Part shown: piece after piece, positions 58,847 to 64,000 of the stretch | Position numbering within the stretch: the stretch's first letter is position 1 | How the letters are laid out: the number at the start of each line of letters is the position of its first letter | Notes under the pieces: generated by a model | What the model saw: only the letters and a program-made list of their open reading frames with translations | Database searches by the model: none | What the model was told of the DNA's origin: nothing | Origin: Ramazzottius varieornatus | Taxonomy: Eukaryota > Tardigrada > Eutardigrada > Parachela > Ramazzottiidae | Reading direction: 5' to 3' | NCBI GenBank assembly: GCA_001949185.1 | Contig: BDGG01000009.1 | Coordinates: 741,347 to 805,346, forward strand | DNA: 64,000 bases | Made by a program: the position numbers and the translations under genes

Positions 58847-59658
58847 TCTCCGAAGTGTCCTCTGGCATATTCTGCGGTTCCGAATTTTACAGCACAATCA
58901 CAAAACTTTGTGAGGCTTCGTTTAATCTTTTCTTAATAATTTACGGAGGCACCGAACCACGCAAACCTTTACCATACCAAATGGGACGTTGATGAATAAA
59001 TTCACCCGGATCGTCATCTTAGGTGGCGCACAACTTCATTGCTATTGACTGACAGCGTGAGCCACTTTGCTGACGTTCCGAATACCGGAAAGATCGAAGC
59101 TAAAACTGGTACCGCATGTTTTTTTCTTTCCGGCACAGAAAATTAAGGCAAAGCGATATTACGCTGCGCGAGTTCAGCCGGGAACTGAGATTCGCGAGAC
59201 CTGTCACTAATCTCTCAGTCGGATGAATCCAAGACTTTTTTCGCGTTTTCTAGCAATAGTTTTGGGAAGAGAAATGTCTTTTCCTCGTTTTAATGCTGGT
59301 CCAGGTCGAAAACGTGATGGATTTGCAGAAGAAATGAGAGCGGAAGTCAAGTGGCGCAATCTGGGAACGGCGCGTCGCTCGGATTACTTGGCGCGCCAGG
59401 TCCAATTCGCTGATTGGTCTGATTACGCTCCAATCCACTGAAATTTCATTTCGACCAAAGTGGTCAATAGTTCAATCAACTCAGCTTGCACAAAATTTGA
59501 AATTCTGTGCAGCGATATTAGGCCGAACATAAGTCGTGCATAAAAGCACAGCACAAAACCTATAGATATGCTGTGCAAGCCGAAAATATGACTTGCGAAA
59601 CAGGTCTATTGTCAGTGCGACAGAAACAGGATAAAACCTCAACCTAAAAGAAAGTTTT
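58847..59658. other. Convergent intergenic region
   Basis: Between the Gly/Tyr-rich gene (+) and DUS4L (-). It holds one palindromic repeat at about 58990-59080 and a stray GTGGCGCAAT half-site near 59351. Nothing else is recognised. Confidence 0.4.
58990..59080. repeat. GTGGCGCAC palindromic repeat, intergenic
   Basis: Single core TAGGTGGCGCACAAC...GCGTGAGCCACTTT. Confidence 0.65.
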
Positions 59659-61216
59659 TCAGCCTTCAACAAGTCCCTTTTCTTCCTGCGTAAATTCCGT
59701 GTCAAAATCTGGGAGTTTAGTTTTAATAAAATCCACTATTGTCTCTTTGTGCTTCAGCAGCCCGGAGAATTCACCGAGTTCCTCTTTCGAGATGTAGGGT
59801 TGTAGCATACGCAGAAGATGATGATGACATTCCGTCCAAGCCAGGTAGTCTGTATCTCCTTCAAACATGGCGATCCATTCTCTCATTACCGAGAATGGCG
59901 TCTTGTCAAACCCCGCGAACATTGTGGGGTTCCGTAGAAGACCTCGAGCCGCCATGATGCCGTCCACTCCAGTCTCTGCCGCGATACGGTGACAGTCTGC
60001 TAGGTTGAAAGCGTCGCCATTCGCTACCACTGGTACTCGGACGGAGTCCTTGATGAGTTTGATGGTTTCATAGTCGACCGGCTGATCTTTCAGGACTATC
60101 GCGTCAGGCTTCCTTCCGTGGACTGCTATCCACGATATACCGGTAGCTTCCACCTTCTGACACAAGTCCACTGTCCTCCTGAAAGAATACGAATTCAAAA
60201 CTGATTTGAATCCTCGGCCCAAACATCAGACAAAACTGGTTTCCCAAAGTAGCGCAGATTTACAGTGTCATGGGCCACAGCATGTGCCACTTGGGAAACG
60301 ACCAATTCGAGTTGGTCCAAGTGGCGCAGCTTGAGCCGGTGATACTAGGAAAGGTGCGCCACTTGGGAAAGTCCTCGCGTGTATATAAGCAGCACTCGGC
60401 AAAAATGGACAGCGTAGGTTCTTTACCGCATATCGCCCCCTGCATCGAGGCGGATCTTTATAGACTTCGAATATTTCGGATCAGGAAGTCTGTTGTGGAG
60501 CTGCCTTATCATATCCTGAAGGAGTTCGGGGCTTTTCAGTAGACAACATCCGACTTTCCTCCGGAGAGCCCATCTGGAAGTATCTCTTGTTAGGACTTAT
60601 ACGAACAGACTAGCACTACAACTGCCCTTTTAATATTGTTAAAAGAAAGAGTACGTACTTCTGAGGACATCCACAGTTGAGATCAACTCCGTTACTATAA
60701 CTATAAGACAACCGTATATAGCCGGACGAAGAACTCCACACGAGCTTCAATATAAGATCGATCACTTACGGGTAGACTATCTCGGCAGCATCCGCGTACG
60801 CGACAGGGTCTCTGGTTCCGAACTGGACGATCATATTGCGGTCTTCCTCGTTCGTTTCCCATTCCGCTATTCGCTGTATCCGATTGTCCCGGAAGTCCTC
60901 AGCGATGATCATAGGACTGTAGGCGATGTCGCATCCATACCGTCTCACCAGGTTGCGAAAGCGAACTCTAAAACCAGAGCGACATTGATCAGTCAGACGG
61001 ATCACAAAATCATGCGTTCATGAGACAGCTTACTGCTATATGCACTCACCTACTATATTCCACCATAGGCGCACATATCAGTACCGGTTTCTTTTCCGCG
61101 AAGATGTCCAGAAGATCAATATGCTCCGAGACAGGTGCGACAGTGGGTGCACCCTTTATGTTGACACTGAAGTATTGTCGGTTTTTCACCAAGTTCGCCG
61201 TCGAAGTCTTCACCAT
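59659..61216 (-). CDS. DUS4L: tRNA-dihydrouridine synthase, DUS4-like
   Basis: Five exons (61216-61050, 60967-60770, 60694-60659, 60573-60427, 60178-59659) join in frame to 355 residues. Landmarks match DUS4L: ICAPMVEYSRVRFRNLVRRY, YSPMIIAEDF, VQFGTRDP, NGVDLNCGCPQ with the catalytic Cys, SIKIRL, RRTVDLCQKVEATGISWIAV, HGRK, PVVANGD and GVDGIMAARGLLRNPTMFAG. It reduces uridine in the tRNA D-loop using FMN and NADPH. After CPQ most family members have a Gly-rich GYGACL-type turn; here it reads KVGCCL, a local change next to the active site. The ATG at 61216 gives a 40-residue polar leader. It is divergent from XPG. Palindromic repeats lie in the last intron. Confidence 0.9.
60225..60400. repeat. 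Two GTGGCGCAC palindromes, DUS4L intron
   Basis: First core decayed; second intact with a short spacer (AAGTGGCGCAGC...AAGGTGCGCCACTT). Confidence 0.75.
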
Positions 61217-61801
61217 GGTGGCCCACCAACTATTTCACAATCGAACTTCCGGATTTTGGAGGTATATATAAGGAGATGCCACAGGAAGTCGATGGCGCAG
61301 CCAGACGTCGGAGAGGTTCCAACACCCAGAAACCACTAATACCGCGAAGAATTCGTTGTTCAACACTCGCTAGGACACGATGTGAAGGATCGGGAGCAAC
61401 CTTTTGTTTCCTAAAAGCAGAAAAGAATCCCTGCGCACATAAGTAGAGTCGGGAATATATTAATTAAGGCCGTAAAAAGGAGACTGCGAAAACGAGTCGT
61501 ACAAGCTCCATGAGAAATATCAATCAACCGCACCAGCAACTGGTGGTGTAGATCGACACTCTTTTGCGTTATGACGACACGATATGACCAGCTATCATTT
61601 CCGGTGCAGTTTTCCGCTCGGGATTTTCGCCATTCCTTTGTTCATTTTACTTCGTTTTAGGTTTAAACTTGTGGTTACACCGAGAGTGTTCTGGAAACGG
61701 AAGTGTGAAACTGGATGACTGTTATCTTTGTGTGTTTTTAGGTCGTAAAGAGACCCGGAGGTGCAGTTCGTTCTCCTCGACAACCGCGCTCCGTCTTCAA
61801 C
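61217..61801. other. Divergent intergenic region between DUS4L and XPG
   Basis: 585 bases that should hold both promoters. No repeat of the main family, RNA gene or conserved frame was seen. Confidence 0.4.
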
Positions 61802-64000
61802 ATGGGTATAACAGGACTATGGCAAATCCTAAATTCCACCAGTCGACCCGTCACTCCGGAATCTCTGGAGAACCAGATTCTAGCCGTGGACGTTAGCATA
61901 TGGATGCACCAAGCCGTGAAAGGTGTCCGGGAACGTCGCGGTGCCATTCCCCGTACCGAAGATGCGCATCTACTGGTCATGTTCCACCGGATCTGTAAGC
62001 TGCTCCACTATCGCATCAAGCCCATCTTTGTCTTTGACGGAACTCCACCAGCCGTTAAACAGCGCCAGATGGAACGACGTCGACGGATACGTAATACGGC
62101 CCAGGAGAAAGTACAGAAGCTGTCGGTGAAGCTGCTGGAGAATCTAGTCCAACAACAGGCCGTCGGAAACGCCATCGGAGTGAGGACGGGAAGAATCACG
62201 GCGAGTCAGAGTAGCCAGCTGAGCCAACCTTCAAGCCAGGTAGCTGTCACGTCGGGGGAATCATCTAGTCGGGATATGTTTGCTCTTCCAGCACGCGTGC
62301 CAAAGGATGAAAATGATTCGGAAGACGAACGTGATGTAGGATCGAGCGGTGAATCGGATAACGAGATTATTTCGCAGGTACGAATTCAGTGCATAAAAGG
62401 TAAGTCGGCCACCCTCCAGTTTAAATAGTATAACGTGTATATTATCACGCAATTGGGGGTGGCCGACTTAAACATCTTGGCTTGGTGCTCCGTAGCGGTG
62501 ATATCAGTGATCTTGAATGTCAAGATGTCCATTTTGTAGCCTTCGACGTCTAGTCAAATGAAAGTCAACTACGACAAAGTCGACATCAACTCTGCTGACT
62601 TCAAGTCCATGCCTCCCGAAATTCGGCATGAGATTCTGACAGAACTGCAGCAAGCTCGACGGAAGCCATCGTGGAAGCATATCGACCAACTGCCCGAAGA
62701 CTCGGAACAGTTCTCTTCCTTCCAGATCAAACGGCTCATGAAACGCAGCGCTGTTCAGCAGTCGCTGAGAGACACAGCTCGTGAGATGAACTCCAGACGG
62801 ACAGGAGCGATCTGCGCACAAGTCGGGAACAAGCTAAAAGAAACGGATACGTTCAACGTCGACGCAAGAAAAATCGCCTCCACTGAAAACTCCCACTACC
62901 TGTTGCTGACACGCAGGAACAGCAAGACGACATTAGGGTCTTCCGAAGAAAACACAAATGATAGTACAGACACAGCAGAGGAGGCCATCGTAAGCAGTAA
63001 ACCAGTCAAGAAGTTGCCGCCGGAAGTGTTCGTCGTTTCTTCCGACGAAGACGAGAACGACCTGCAGATTCTGGATTCGGTGATACGTGCCTCGCTGGAA
63101 ACCAAACCAGTTGCGCCTGTCGTGTTCGAACTTGCTCCTCCGGAAGACATTTCTGATGAGGCAGATGTCAGCGTGTCAGACTCCTCGTTTCACATTCCGC
63201 TGAGTTTGGTTAGTCAGCAGTTCGTACCTCAAAGATCGGCGCATGTTAACCGGGCTCTGCAGCTAAGCGGCCATCCTCCTTCAAAGTCCAAGGAGAAGAA
63301 ACAAGGTGTCTTAGTTGACGAGGCTGTGACGGCGAAGAAACCTTTGTCCAAGAAGGTCGCAGAGATCACCATACTGGATTCTCCAGAAAAAGCAGGTATG
63401 TAGTTTAAGTGGCGCACGTTTGCATTGTTATTCACCTGAACCGCACTTTACTTGGAAAACCATCTTGTCGAGTCGAGGTTGAGTTTCCAAGTGGCGCACA
63501 GTGCCAGTGTTACTGGCTGGAGGCATGCGCCACTTAAGATAACGATCTTGTGCGCTTCGTTTGCCCGCCTCTCATCTTTTTTTCTCTTTCCTGCAGATCG
63601 AGCAGCGGAAGAAAGCAAGGCTGAGAAGTCGGTCGACTCGGTTGTCTTGACAGTGGACGAAGAAAAGCCCGAAGCTAAGGAAGTTAGAGTGGCAACTCCG
63701 ACCAAGACGTCTTTTCCTCCATCGATCCAGCTGCCTCTCCGTACTCCTGTCTCCATTGCTTTCGATCATGAATCGTCGTGGGGTGATTTTTCCTCACCGC
63801 GTCTGGCTGGTTCTCGCGAAAGCTCCGACTCGGAAGATGACTTCGAAGTCGTTGCAGACGAAGAAGTGTAAGTTTGTCCATAGTTGACTCATTTGCAAGC
63901 ATTGACTAACGAAGTTGTCCTCGTAGGTTATCGGTCAGCCCCATCCGTCGCTCGCCTTTGCCTGCTCAGAGTTCTCAAGCAGAGGTCCCTTCTACGTCGC
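61802..64000 (+). CDS. ERCC5: XPG/ERCC5 structure-specific endonuclease, N-terminal part
   Basis: Exons 61802-62377, 62540-63395, 63597-63867 and 63927 to the right edge, about 590 residues so far. The N-region is unmistakable: MGITGLWQILNSTSR, ILAVDVSIWMHQAVKGVR with the metal-binding Asp, LLVMFHRICKLL and RIKPIFVFDG with the second Asp. The spacer begins with VDINSADFKSMPPEIRHEIL and SSFQIKRLMKR, matching human [20 protein letters not shown], and ENSHYLLL matches DTSHYILI. The rest is the acidic spacer. The I-region and PCNA motif lie beyond the window. XPG makes the 3' cut in nucleotide excision repair. The intron at 63396-63596 is almost entirely a two-palindrome repeat. Confidence 0.92.
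63400..63575. repeat. Two GTGGCGCAC palindromes, XPG intron 2
   Basis: The first core has lost its right arm; the second is intact. Right end TGTGCGCTTCGTTTGCCCGCC. Confidence 0.75.

Noticed and set aside
59223-59441. 72-residue plus-strand frame after the Gly/Tyr-rich gene
   Set aside because: Composition is ordinary, no motif is seen, and part of it is a stray GTGGCGCAA half-site.

Overview
The window is nuclear DNA from a small-genome invertebrate animal. Genes are closely packed on both strands and split by many short GT-AG introns (often 60-200 bases). Coding content is animal-specific: a long cadherin with a membrane-adjacent domain, Cys-loop receptors, an SH2 domain, VPS39, XPG, XRCC4-like and VAP-like proteins. 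Base composition is near 45-48 % GC by eye. A tyrosine/glycine-rich secreted protein and the compactness suggest an ecdysozoan such as a tardigrade. That placement is an inference, not shown by any diagnostic sequence.

Layout, left to right. An N-terminal fragment of a type II membrane protein (-) diverges from a DRAM/FRAG1 autophagy-modulator gene (+). DRAM converges on a large helical-repeat gene (-), followed by a DHX15/PRP43 spliceosomal helicase (-). The helicase diverges from a VAP/MSP-domain gene (+), followed by a chromatin reader with the order winged helix, H15, two PHD fingers, SAM (+). An XRCC4-like gene (-) converges on the reader and diverges from ABITRAM/FAM206 (+). Next comes an unconventional myosin whose reading frame probably continues into an SH2 domain (+). 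Two poorly recognised minus-strand genes lie at 29.9-32 kb. A 9.6-kb CDH23/PCDH15-type cadherin gene (-) fills 33.2-42.9 kb. After a gap come MORN5 (-), two tandem divergent Cys-loop receptor genes (-), VPS39 (-), an unrecognised 328-residue coiled-coil gene (+), a Gly/Tyr-rich secreted protein (+), DUS4L (-), and the N-terminal part of XPG/ERCC5 (+) running off the right edge.

The most striking feature is a dense family of short palindromic repeats. I count about 42 loci and roughly 65 palindromes. The core reads AAGTGGCGCACG, about 25-30 spacer bases, then CGTGCGCCACTT. The arms extend outward as longer imperfect inverted repeats ending near GGCAAAC/GTTTGCC. They occur in introns and intergenic DNA and were not seen inside any exon I modelled. 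About half the loci carry two palindromes in a row. Other inverted-repeat elements are also present: a 608-bp hAT-like element with an 8-bp target duplication, a 229-bp element with another 8-bp duplication, a 1.3-kb element full of TTTTACTC motifs, a CACC-rich inverted-repeat element and CCTGCATAC hairpins.

Exon limits were derived by hand from splice consensus, reading-frame continuity and remembered family sequences. They are reliable where frame and conservation agree: DHX15, the PHD-SAM gene, ABITRAM, DUS4L, MORN5, DRAM and the myosin head. They are approximate elsewhere, and the evidence says so.
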